Assembly (NCBI RefSeq): GCF_003019815.1
Contig: NZ_CP027773.1
Coordinates: 372,001 to 436,000 of the forward strand
DNA length: 64,000 bases
Origin: Variovorax sp. PMC12
Lineage (GTDB): Bacteria; Pseudomonadota; Gammaproteobacteria; Burkholderiales; Burkholderiaceae_C
Direction: 5' to 3'
Part shown: positions 34,496-42,110 of the stretch, in pieces
How positions within the stretch are numbered: the first letter of the stretch is position 1
How the letters are laid out: every line of letters starts with the position of its first letter
Notes under the pieces: model-generated
Databases searched by the model: none
Seen by the model: the letters and a program-made list of their open reading frames with translations, nothing else
Told to the model about the DNA's origin: nothing
Translations under genes and position numbers: made by a program

Positions 34496-34510
34496 TTCAG
34501 GCTATCTTCA
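34496..34510 (+). promoter_or_regulatory. Candidate PmrA-like box before eptA
   Basis: TTCAGGCTATCTTCA, two TTCA half-sites 11 bases apart, matching the motif before the PAP2 operon at 11 positions including both half-sites and the central GGCT. TACATT (34522-34527) downstream could be the -10 hexamer, which would place the box over the -35 position and the transcript start at or next to the eptA ATG at 34534. Confidence 0.5.
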
Positions 34511-34533
34511 GCCCCCGTTCCTACATTAGTTGG

Positions 34534-36285
34534 ATGTCTGTCTTGCGTATTGACCCGGCACCTGAACCACAAGGTAGCTTCCCCGAACCTGATTCACTCG
34601 TGACCGCATCGTCGGCGGCGCCCTGGACGCGCTTCGACCTGTGGTTGCGCAGGCCCCGCTCCGCGGCCATGGTCGTCGTGTGGCTGAGCCTCTATCTCGT
34701 CCTGACCACCAATTGGCCGCTCTGGAACGAGCTGGCCCGCATCGGCGGTGCCCCCAGCACCTACATGCCGACCATCCTGGTCATGAGCCTGCTCACCTTC
34801 TGCGGCTCGGTGGCGATCCTGTCGTTCACCGCCTGGTCGCGCTGGATGAAGCCGCTGTGGTTCTTGGTGGTCGTGCTGGCCGCGGTGGTGCAGCACTACA
34901 TGCTCGCCTACCGCGTGGTCATGGACCCGACCATGGTCGCCAATGCGATGCAGACCGACCCCAACGAAGCGCGCGACCTGCTGAGCTGGCGCATGGCCTT
35001 CAACGTGCTGGTGGTGGCGTTGCCCGCGGCCTTCGTGCTCTGGCGCGTGCGCATCCTGCCCATGCGCTTTCTGTCGAAGCTCTGGCGCAATGTCGCGCTG
35101 CTGCTGCTGTCGGTGGTCGTGGCGCTGGGCGCGGTGGTGTCCATGAACCGCGAGCTGGCGCCGCTGATGCGCAACAACGTGCACCTGCGCTACATGATGA
35201 ACCCGATCGCGAGCCTCTATTCGGCCGGCTCCCTGTTCATCAAGCCGCTGTTCAAGCGCACTGGCAAGCTCATCCCGATCACTGCCGGCACGGCGCTGGG
35301 CGCCAGCTATGCCGGCCAGACGAAGCCGCCGCTGTTCGTGGTGGTGGTGGGCGAGACGGCGCGGGCCGATCACTTCTCGCTCAACGGCTATGCCCGCGAC
35401 ACCAACCCCGAGCTGGCGAAGCGTGGCGTTCTGAGCTACCGCGAGGTGCGCTCCTGCGGCACCAATACGCTGGCCTCCGTGCCCTGCATGTTCTCGCCGC
35501 TGGGCAAGGAAGGCTACGAATCGCGCAAGGACGACTACGAGACCCTGGTCGACGTCCTGCAGGCCGCCGGCCTCGCCGTTTTCTGGCTCGACAACCAGGC
35601 CGGCTGCAAGGGCGTCTGCGAGCGCATTCCCAATGCATCCGCCTTCGCCGGGCTCGACGCGGCCACCAAGAAGGCGCTGTGCGACGGCGACGAGTGCCTC
35701 GACGACGTGATGCTCAAGGGCCTGGACGAACGCATCGCCGCGCTGCCGGCCGAGCGCCGCGCCAAGGGCATCGTGCTGGTCATGCACCAGATGGGCAGCC
35801 ACGGCCCGGCCTACTACAAGCGCTCCGCGCCCGACGTGAAGCATTTCCTGCCCGAGTGCAAGACCAACGCGCTGGCCGAGTGCGGCCACGCCGAGCTGAT
35901 GAACGTCTACGACAACTCGATCCTGCAGACCGACCGCTTCCTCGGCCAGACCATCGACTGGCTCAAGACCCAGTCGAAGCAGTACGACCCGGCGCTGCTG
36001 TACGTGAGCGACCACGGCGAGTCGCTCGGCGAGTACGGCCTGTTCCTGCACGGCGTGCCGTACAGCTTCGCGCCCGACGCGCAGAAGCACGTGCCCATGA
36101 TCACCTGGTTCAGCGAGGGCATGGACCAGCGGCGCAAGCTCTCGCGTTCGTGCATGGAAGCGGGGCTCGACGCGCCGCTTACGCACGACAACCTCTATCA
36201 CACGGTGCTCGGCGTGATGGACGTGACCACGCCGACCTACAAGCCCGCGCTGGATGCGCTGGCTTCGTGCCGCGCGAAGGGGTGA
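34534..36285 (+). CDS. eptA: Lipid A phosphoethanolamine transferase
   Basis: 583 residues. Five N-terminal membrane helices (about 43-215) and a periplasmic sulfatase-like domain. Metal and catalytic landmarks: Glu274 in VVVGETARADHFSLNGYARDTNP, the nucleophile Thr310 in SCGTNTLASVPCMFS, and LYVSDHGESLGEYGLFLHG. Transfers phosphoethanolamine to lipid A phosphates, which lowers cationic-peptide and polymyxin binding in known homologues. The adjacent PmrAB-like system and shared promoter motif support inducible control. Confidence 0.95.
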   Translation: MSVLRIDPAPEPQGSFPEPDSLVTASSAAPWTRFDLWLRRPRSAAMVVVWLSLYLVLTTNWPLWNELARIGGAPSTYMPTILVMSLLTFCGSVAILSFTAWSRWMKPLWFLVVVLAAVVQHYMLAYRVVMDPTMVANAMQTDPNEARDLLSWRMAFNVLVVALPAAFVLWRVRILPMRFLSKLWRNVALLLLSVVVALGAVVSMNRELAPLMRNNVHLRYMMNPIASLYSAGSLFIKPLFKRTGKLIPITAGTALGASYAGQTKPPLFVVVVGETARADHFSLNGYARDTNPELAKRGVLSYREVRSCGTNTLASVPCMFSPLGKEGYESRKDDYETLVDVLQAAGLAVFWLDNQAGCKGVCERIPNASAFAGLDAATKKALCDGDECLDDVMLKGLDERIAALPAERRAKGIVLVMHQMGSHGPAYYKRSAPDVKHFLPECKTNALAECGHAELMNVYDNSILQTDRFLGQTIDWLKTQSKQYDPALLYVSDHGESLGEYGLFLHGVPYSFAPDAQKHVPMITWFSEGMDQRRKLSRSCMEAGLDAPLTHDNLYHTVLGVMDVTTPTYKPALDALASCRAKG

Positions 36286-36323
36286 GCGCTGCTTGGGCAG
36301 TGTCAGGGCGCGCTCACGCCGAC

Positions 36324-36393
36324 GGGGTGCCTTGCTCCGCGAATGTCCCCCGCCCTTCGGGCTCCTCCTTTATTTCGCTGCGCAAGGCACCCC
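36324..36393. repeat. Structured intergenic repeat, copy 1
   Basis: A 70-base element with 11-base inverted ends (GGGGTGCCTTG / CAAGGCACCCC) around a core CGCGAATGTCCCCCG, a hairpin CCC-TTC-GGG, and CTCCTCCTTTATTTCGCTGCG. The same core occurs inverted at 36541-36622. The 372-base gap between eptA and the peroxidase gene (36286-36658) holds these two copies and nothing else I can recognise. Located between convergent genes. Confidence 0.75.
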
Positions 36394-36540
36394 GCCAGCG
36401 TGATCGTTCAGTGTCGCTGCACAAGCTGCATCTGTTGGTGGTCGCCGGGACTTCGTGCCGCATGAACCGGCTATTTCGCGGGGTTCTTTGAGGGGCAACT
36501 GCTGAACCCCCAAACCCCATGGCCGCTGTCATCGTGCGCA

Positions 36541-36622
36541 GGGCGTCGGGTGCTCCCCGCAGCGAAATAAAGGAGGAGGGCGAAGCCCGGGGGACATTCG
36601 CGGAGGGGAGTACCCGACGCCC
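36541..36622. repeat. Structured intergenic repeat, copy 2 (inverted)
   Basis: An 82-base element with 18-base inverted ends (one mismatch, GGGCGTCGGGTGCTCCCC) around the reverse complement of the copy 1 core. The inner stem is GGC-TTC-GCC on the matching strand versus CCC-TTC-GGG in copy 1, and the outer stems differ in sequence but both remain paired. Such compensatory differences indicate that folding is conserved. Confidence 0.75.
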
Positions 36623-36658
36623 TGTGCACGCACCCCGAAGACACCCCGCACACAGCTC

Positions 36659-37243
36659 CTACCTCTTCTCGCGGGGCACGCGCCCCATGAGGAAGAACTC
36701 GTTGTTCGGCTGCATGCCGCTGAAGCTGGCCATGCGGTTGCTCAGCCCGAAGAAGGCGGTGATGGCCGCGATGTCCCAGATGTCCTCGTCGTCGAAGCCG
36801 TGGGCATGCAGCGGCGGGAAGTCGCTGTCGTCGATCTCGTGCGAGCGGTCGCAGACCTTCATCGCAAAGTCGAGCATCGCACGCTGGCGCGGCGTGATGT
36901 CGGCCTTGCGGTAGTTCACCGCCACCTGGTCGGCCACCAGCGGCTTCTTCTCGTAGATGCGCAGCAGCGCGCCGTGCGCCACCACGCAGTAGAGGCATTG
37001 GTTGGCCGCGCTGGTGGCGGTGACGATCATCTCGCGGTCGCCCTTGGTGAGCGAGCCTTCTTCCTTGAGCATCAGCGCGTCGTGGTACGCGAAGAAGGCG
37101 CGCCACTCGGCCGGACGGCGCGCAAGGGCAAGAAACACGTTGGGCACGAAGCCGGCTTTTTCCTGCACCGCGAGGATGGCGGCGCGGATGTCCTGCGGCA
37201 GGTCTTTGAGTTCGGCGAGCGGGTAGCGGTTGGTCGTGGTCAT
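36659..37243 (-). CDS. Peroxidase-related (AhpD-like, carboxymuconolactone decarboxylase family) protein
   Basis: 194 residues. The CxxC...H redox motif is Cys83, Cys86 and His90 in NQCLYCVVAHG, as in alkylhydroperoxidase D domain proteins. The N-terminal half (YPLAELKDLPQDIRAAILAVQEKAGFVPNVFLALARRP) marks the peroxidase-related subgroup. Cytoplasmic, likely peroxide or redox stress defence. Stands alone between the repeat pair and a divergent dehydrogenase operon. Confidence 0.88.
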   Translation of the reverse strand: MTTTNRYPLAELKDLPQDIRAAILAVQEKAGFVPNVFLALARRPAEWRAFFAYHDALMLKEEGSLTKGDREMIVTATSAANQCLYCVVAHGALLRIYEKKPLVADQVAVNYRKADITPRQRAMLDFAMKVCDRSHEIDDSDFPPLHAHGFDDEDIWDIAAITAFFGLSNRMASFSGMQPNNEFFLMGRVPREKR

Positions 37244-37410
37244 GTCGTCTCCGTTGTGGTCGTCGGTTGGCAGTGCCTTCTTGAAAGCGCTCTGAAAGGC
37301 GCCGCGCCTGTTCCATCATAGGCAAGCAGCTTTCCTACATGGCGGGGCGCCAGCCGCCGCCATGATGAAGGTTCGCACAACAACACGCGGCGAGTGCCGC
37401 ACATAACGCG

Positions 37411-38157
37411 ATGAAAGACGAGTCGTATCCCGACCGGCGTGGCTTCCTGCGCCGGTCCATTGCCATCGTGCCGGCCGCAACGGCCTTCAGTGCCGGCGGC
37501 ATCACCGGCGTGACACTGGCACAGCCCGCACCATCGGCCCCGGCACCCGGCCCCGCAGCAGCGGCCACGCCCGGCGCTCCCTACACCCCGGTCTACTTCA
37601 ACGCCGCCGAATGGGCCTTCGTGCAGGCGGCGGTGGCCAGGCTGATTCCTTCCGACGACACCGGCCCCGGCGCCATCGAGGCCGGCGTGCCCGAGTTCAT
37701 CGACCGCCAGATGGAAGGCGCCTTCGGCCATGCCGCCACCTGGTACATGCAGGGCCCGTTCGTCGATGTGTCGCCGCTCTTCGGCTACCAGAAGAAGATG
37801 CCGCCGCGCGAGGTCTACCGCGCGGGCATCGCGGCCACGGACGCCTACAGCCGCAAGCAGTTTTCCGGCAAGGCCTTCGCGCAGCTCGACGCCGCGCAGC
37901 AGGACGAGGTGCTCAAGGGCCTGGAGGGCGGCACCGTCGCGCTCGACGGCGTGGGCGCGACCGACTTCTTCGGCTTCCTGCTGCAGAACACCAAGGAGGG
38001 CTACTTCAGCGACCCGATCCACGGCGGCAACAAGAACGCCGCCGCCTGGAAGATGATCGGCTTCCCCGGCGCGCGCGCCGACTACGCCGACTGGGTCGAC
38101 CGGCCCGGCGTCAAGTACAACCTGCCGCCGGTGAGCATCGCCGGCCCGCAGGGCTGA
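37411..38157 (+). CDS. Gluconate 2-dehydrogenase-type small subunit (subunit 3), Tat-exported
   Basis: 248 residues. N-terminal Tat signal DRRGFLRRSIAIVPAATAFSAGG. The body matches gluconate 2-dehydrogenase subunit 3 (WAFVQAAVARLIPSDDTGPGAIEAGVPEFIDRQM...GLEGGTVALDG). The small subunit acts as a hitch-hiker/chaperone carrying the folded flavoprotein through the Tat system. First of three genes; GMC subunit starts 14 bases later. Confidence 0.93.
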   Translation: MKDESYPDRRGFLRRSIAIVPAATAFSAGGITGVTLAQPAPSAPAPGPAAAATPGAPYTPVYFNAAEWAFVQAAVARLIPSDDTGPGAIEAGVPEFIDRQMEGAFGHAATWYMQGPFVDVSPLFGYQKKMPPREVYRAGIAATDAYSRKQFSGKAFAQLDAAQQDEVLKGLEGGTVALDGVGATDFFGFLLQNTKEGYFSDPIHGGNKNAAAWKMIGFPGARADYADWVDRPGVKYNLPPVSIAGPQG

Positions 38158-38171
38158 GGGAGCGGCACACC

Positions 38172-39944
38172 ATGGCAAACATCAAAAAGCCCAGTGTGGA
38201 CGCGGTGCTGGTCGGCTTCGGCTGGACCGGCGCAATCATGGGCATGGAGCTCACCGCAGCCGGCCTGAAGGTGCTGGCGCTGGAGCGCGGCGAGAACCGC
38301 GACACGCAGCCCGACTTCGCCTACCCGCGCATCACCGACGAGCTGAGCTACGGCATCCGCGGCAAGCTGTTCCAGAACCTCTCGCGCGAGACCGTGACCA
38401 TCCGCCACACGCCGGCCGACGTGGCGGTGCCGTACCGGCAGCTCGCGTCCTTCCTGCCCGGCGACGGCGTGGGCGGCGCGGGCGTGCACTGGAACGGCCA
38501 CCACTGGCGGCCGCTGCCCAGCGACCTGCGCATCCGCAGCAATTACGAAGAGCGCTACGGCAAGAAATTCATTCCCGAGGGCATGACCATCCAGGACTTC
38601 GGCGTGAGCTATGAAGAACTGGAACCGCACTTCGACCAGTTCGAGAAGATCTGCGGCACCTCCGGCAAGGCCGGCAACATCGGCGGCAAGATCCAGCCCG
38701 GCGGCAACCCCTTCGAAGGCGCGCGCGCCAACGAATTCCCGCTGTCGCCGCTGGCCTCCGTCAACAGCGCCAGGCTGTTCGAGAAAGCCGCGCGCGAGCT
38801 CGGCTACCACCCCTTTCCGCAAGCGGCCGCCAATGCCTCGCGTGCCTACACCAACCCGCACGGCGCGCAGCTCGGGCCGTGCAACTTCTGCGGCTTCTGC
38901 GAGCGCTACGGCTGCTACATGTATTCGAAGGCATCGCCGCAGACCACGCTGCTGCCGGTGCTGATGAAGCGCCCCAACTTCGAGCTGCGCACCCGCTCGC
39001 ACGTGCTGCGCGTGAACATGTCTCCCGACGGCAAGCGCGCCACCGGCGTGACCTACGTCGACGCGCAGGGCAACGAGGTCGAGCAGCCGGCCGACCTGGT
39101 CGTGCTGTGCGCCTACCAGTTCCACAACGTGCGCCTGCTGCTGCTGTCGAACATCGGCAAGAAGTACGACCCCGCCACCGGCGAGGGCGTGGTGGGGCGC
39201 AACTACGCCTACCAGCTCAACGGCGGCGCGAGCCTGTTCTTCGACAAGGACCAGCCGATGAACCCCTTTGTCGGCGCGGGTGCCAGCGGCAGCGTGATCG
39301 ACGACTTCGACGGCGACAACTTCGACCACGGCCCGCTCGGCTTCGTGGGGGGCGCGAGCATCAACTGCATCAACACCGGCGGCCGGCCGATCCAGCAGCT
39401 GAGCCTGCCGCCCGGCGCGCCCAGCTGGGGCGCGGGCTGGAAGAAGGCAGCCAAGGAAAACTACCTCTACCAGGCCAGCGTGGGCAGCCAGGGCTCCGTG
39501 ATGGCCTACCGCGACAACTACCTCGACCTCGACCCGACCTACAAGGACGTGCACGGCCAGCCGCTCTTGCGCATGACCTTCGACTGGAAGGCCAACGACC
39601 TCGCGATGACGCAGTTCATCGGCACCAAGGTCGAGCAGATCGCCAAGGCCATGGGGCCGAAGCAGATGAAGCTGAACTTCCAGAAGGCAGGCGCGCACTA
39701 CGACGTGCGCTACTACCAGTCGACCCACAACACCGGCGGCGCGCCGATGGGCACCGACCCGACGACCAGCGCGGTCAACCGCTTCCTGCAGGTGTGGGAC
39801 GTGCCCAATGTGTTCGTGATGGGCGCCAGCGCCTTTCCGCAGAACTTCGGCTACAACCCGACCGGCATGGTGGGGGCGCTGGCCTACTGGGCTGCCAAGG
39901 CGATCCGCGAGCAGTACCTGAAGAACCCGGGAGCGCTGGCATGA
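38172..39944 (+). CDS. GMC-family FAD dehydrogenase large subunit (periplasmic alcohol/sugar-acid dehydrogenase)
   Basis: 590 residues. FAD motif LVGFGWTGAIMG near the N terminus, GVGGAGVHWNG, and the C-terminal catalytic His region STHNTGGAPMGTDPTTSAVNRFLQVWD. A Cys cluster GPCNFCGFCERYGC at about 236-247 corresponds to the 3Fe-4S site of FAD-glucose and gluconate dehydrogenases. No signal peptide of its own; export depends on the Tat small subunit. Oxidises a sugar or polyol in the periplasm and passes electrons to the cytochrome. Exact substrate unknown. Confidence 0.93.
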   Translation: MANIKKPSVDAVLVGFGWTGAIMGMELTAAGLKVLALERGENRDTQPDFAYPRITDELSYGIRGKLFQNLSRETVTIRHTPADVAVPYRQLASFLPGDGVGGAGVHWNGHHWRPLPSDLRIRSNYEERYGKKFIPEGMTIQDFGVSYEELEPHFDQFEKICGTSGKAGNIGGKIQPGGNPFEGARANEFPLSPLASVNSARLFEKAARELGYHPFPQAAANASRAYTNPHGAQLGPCNFCGFCERYGCYMYSKASPQTTLLPVLMKRPNFELRTRSHVLRVNMSPDGKRATGVTYVDAQGNEVEQPADLVVLCAYQFHNVRLLLLSNIGKKYDPATGEGVVGRNYAYQLNGGASLFFDKDQPMNPFVGAGASGSVIDDFDGDNFDHGPLGFVGGASINCINTGGRPIQQLSLPPGAPSWGAGWKKAAKENYLYQASVGSQGSVMAYRDNYLDLDPTYKDVHGQPLLRMTFDWKANDLAMTQFIGTKVEQIAKAMGPKQMKLNFQKAGAHYDVRYYQSTHNTGGAPMGTDPTTSAVNRFLQVWDVPNVFVMGASAFPQNFGYNPTGMVGALAYWAAKAIREQYLKNPGALA

Positions 39945-41335
39945 ACGCGCGCCGAGTATCTGTCGGCGTGGTGGCGGCCGTGGCCCTGTTGTGCGCCGGG
40001 GCCTGGGCCGTGGCGCAGAAGGCGGAGGCGCCGCCGGTGGCCGGCGTGGCCGCACCGGCAGCTGCCGCGCCCGCATCGTCCGACCCCGTGCTGGAGCGCG
40101 GCCGCTACCTCGCGCGCGCCGGCGATTGCGTGAGCTGCCACACCGCGCCCGGCAAGCCGGCCTTCGGCGGCGGCCTGCCGATGAAGACGCCGTTCGGCAC
40201 CATCGTCTCGACCAACATCACGCCCGACCCCGGGGCCGGCATCGGTGCCTACACCGAGGCCGAGTTCGCCCGCGCGCTGCGCGAAGGCGTCGCCAAGGAC
40301 GGACATCACCTGTACCCGGCCATGCCGTACCCGTCGTTCGCACGCGTGAACGACGAGGACATGCACGCGCTCTTCACCTTCTTCCGCAACGGCGTGCAGC
40401 CCGTGGCGCAGAAGCCGCCGGCCACCGACCTGCCGTGGCCCTTCAGCATGCGCGGGCTCATGGTCGCGTGGAACTGGATCTACCTCGACAAGGGCGTCTA
40501 CCAGCCCGACACCGCGCGCAGCGCCGAATGGAACCGCGGCGCCTACCTGGTGCAGGGCCTGGGCCACTGCGGCGACTGCCACACACCGCGCAGCATGCTG
40601 GGCGGCGTGAAGGCGGCTAGCGACGGCAAGGGCGAGCTGTTCCTGTCCGGCGCGGTCATCGACGGCTGGTATGCGCAGCCGCTGCGCCACACCGGCCGCC
40701 CGACCATGGCGCAATGGCCGGCGCAAGACATCGTGCAATACCTGCAGACCGGCCGCACCAGCCACACGGCGGCGTTCGGCGCCATGGTCGACGTGGTGCA
40801 GAACAGCACGCAGCACCTGTCGACGCAAGACCTGCAGGCGGTGGCCACCTATCTGCAGTCGCTGGGATCGGAAGGCAGTGCGCAGAATGCGCCGTCGCCC
40901 GCGTCCCTGGTGGCGGCGGCTCCCCAGCACCCGACCGCGCTTGCGCTGCGCAACGGCACGGTCGAGGGCAACAGCGGCGCGATGGTCTATCTCAACAACT
41001 GCAATGCCTGCCATCGCTCCGACGGCACCGGCGCGGACAAGACCTTCCCGGCGCTGGCCGGCAACAGCGTGGTGAACGCCAAGGACCCGACTTCGCTGAT
41101 CCGCCTCGTGCTCGCAGGCTCGGCCATGCCCAGCACCGCCCAGGCGCCGTCGCCCATCGCCATGCCCGATTTCGGCTGGCGCCTGAGCGACGCCGACGTG
41201 GCCAGCGTGCTGAGCTTCGCGCGGTCGAGCTGGGGCAACCAGGGCGACGCCGTCACGGCGGCCCAGGTGGCCAAGGTGCGCGATTCGATCAAGCCCGTGG
41301 CTACCGCCACGACGAGCGCGCAGCAGCAGAAGTGA
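39941..41335 (+). CDS. Triheme cytochrome c subunit of the GMC dehydrogenase
   Basis: 464 residues with signal peptide 1-26 and three CxxCH heme sites: CVSCH (63-67), CGDCH (about 210) and CNACH (about 353). It transfers electrons from the flavoprotein to the ubiquinone pool or terminal oxidase. Start ATG 39941 overlaps the GMC stop (ATGA), giving the usual small-large-cytochrome operon. Convergent with eutC (19-base gap). Confidence 0.93.
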   Translation: MNARRVSVGVVAAVALLCAGAWAVAQKAEAPPVAGVAAPAAAAPASSDPVLERGRYLARAGDCVSCHTAPGKPAFGGGLPMKTPFGTIVSTNITPDPGAGIGAYTEAEFARALREGVAKDGHHLYPAMPYPSFARVNDEDMHALFTFFRNGVQPVAQKPPATDLPWPFSMRGLMVAWNWIYLDKGVYQPDTARSAEWNRGAYLVQGLGHCGDCHTPRSMLGGVKAASDGKGELFLSGAVIDGWYAQPLRHTGRPTMAQWPAQDIVQYLQTGRTSHTAAFGAMVDVVQNSTQHLSTQDLQAVATYLQSLGSEGSAQNAPSPASLVAAAPQHPTALALRNGTVEGNSGAMVYLNNCNACHRSDGTGADKTFPALAGNSVVNAKDPTSLIRLVLAGSAMPSTAQAPSPIAMPDFGWRLSDADVASVLSFARSSWGNQGDAVTAAQVAKVRDSIKPVATATTSAQQQK

Positions 41336-41354
41336 ACGGGCGGGGCGCGCTGGC

Positions 41355-42110
41355 CTACCTGAGCGCAACGAGATCGCTCTCGTCCTTCAGCTCGACGCCC
41401 GTCAGCCCGCGCCGCAACGACTCGCGCATCAGCCATGCGAGCCTGAACGCGGCCGGCTCGTAGGCCAGGCCCTCCGGCCGCACGTTCGAGATGCAGTTGC
41501 GCTCGGCGTCGTGCCGGCCGCGCCGGGGCGAATGGGTCAGGTAGATGCCGAGGCTGTCGGGCGAACTCAGGCCCGGCCTTTCGCCGATCAGCATGACCGA
41601 GAGCGCCGCGCCGAACAGCTCGCCCACTTCATCGGCCAGCGCGACGCGCGCCTGCGTGGCGATCACCACGGGCGAGAAGCGCGTGTGCGGCGGCAGCTGC
41701 GCGCGCAACGCCGCGAGCAGCGGCACCGCATGGCGCGCGACCGCGAGCGAGGAAAGGCCGTCGCCGATCACGATGCAGACATCGCAGCCGTAGCGCCGCT
41801 CGCCGCGCAGGCGCGTGGCGTCGTCCTCGTCGAGCTGGCGGCCCAGGTCGGGGCGGCGCAGGTAGGCGGTGCGGTCCGCCGCGCGGCTGCGCGCGCGGGC
41901 CACTTCCCAGTGCTGGCTGCGCAGCTGGCTGTCGAGCGCGTCGACGTCGAGCGCGGCGTGAATGGCATCGCGCGCCATCGCATGCGCCCAGCCGAAGCGC
42001 AGCGTCTCGTCGGTCGGCATGCCGGCGCCGGCACGGCCCAGGGCCAGCCGCGCGGGCGTGGCGGAGCGCCATTGCGCCCACGGGTTGGGGGTGACAGGCG
42101 AGTCGCTCAT
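41355..42110 (-). CDS. eutC: Ethanolamine ammonia-lyase small subunit
   Basis: 251 residues, shorter than the enteric protein (about 295) as in other Burkholderiales. Motifs: ARSRAADRTAYLRRPDLGRQL, VIGDGLSSLAVARHA and LIGERPGLSSPDSLGIYLTHSPRRGRHDAERNCISN, including the conserved Cys and Arg positions of the family. Forms the adenosylcobalamin-dependent enzyme with EutB. ATG 42110 overlaps the eutB stop by 4 bases. Confidence 0.95.
   Translation of the reverse strand: MSDSPVTPNPWAQWRSATPARLALGRAGAGMPTDETLRFGWAHAMARDAIHAALDVDALDSQLRSQHWEVARARSRAADRTAYLRRPDLGRQLDEDDATRLRGERRYGCDVCIVIGDGLSSLAVARHAVPLLAALRAQLPPHTRFSPVVIATQARVALADEVGELFGAALSVMLIGERPGLSSPDSLGIYLTHSPRRGRHDAERNCISNVRPEGLAYEPAAFRLAWLMRESLRRGLTGVELKDESDLVALR

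Noticed and set aside
36324..36622. Insertion sequence bounded by inverted repeats
   Set aside because: Only 146 bases separate the two copies and no transposase is encoded; each copy is itself a structured element.
36519..36914. 131-residue plus-strand open frame starting in repeat copy 2
   Set aside because: Its N terminus is translated from the repeat and the rest is antisense to the peroxidase gene.
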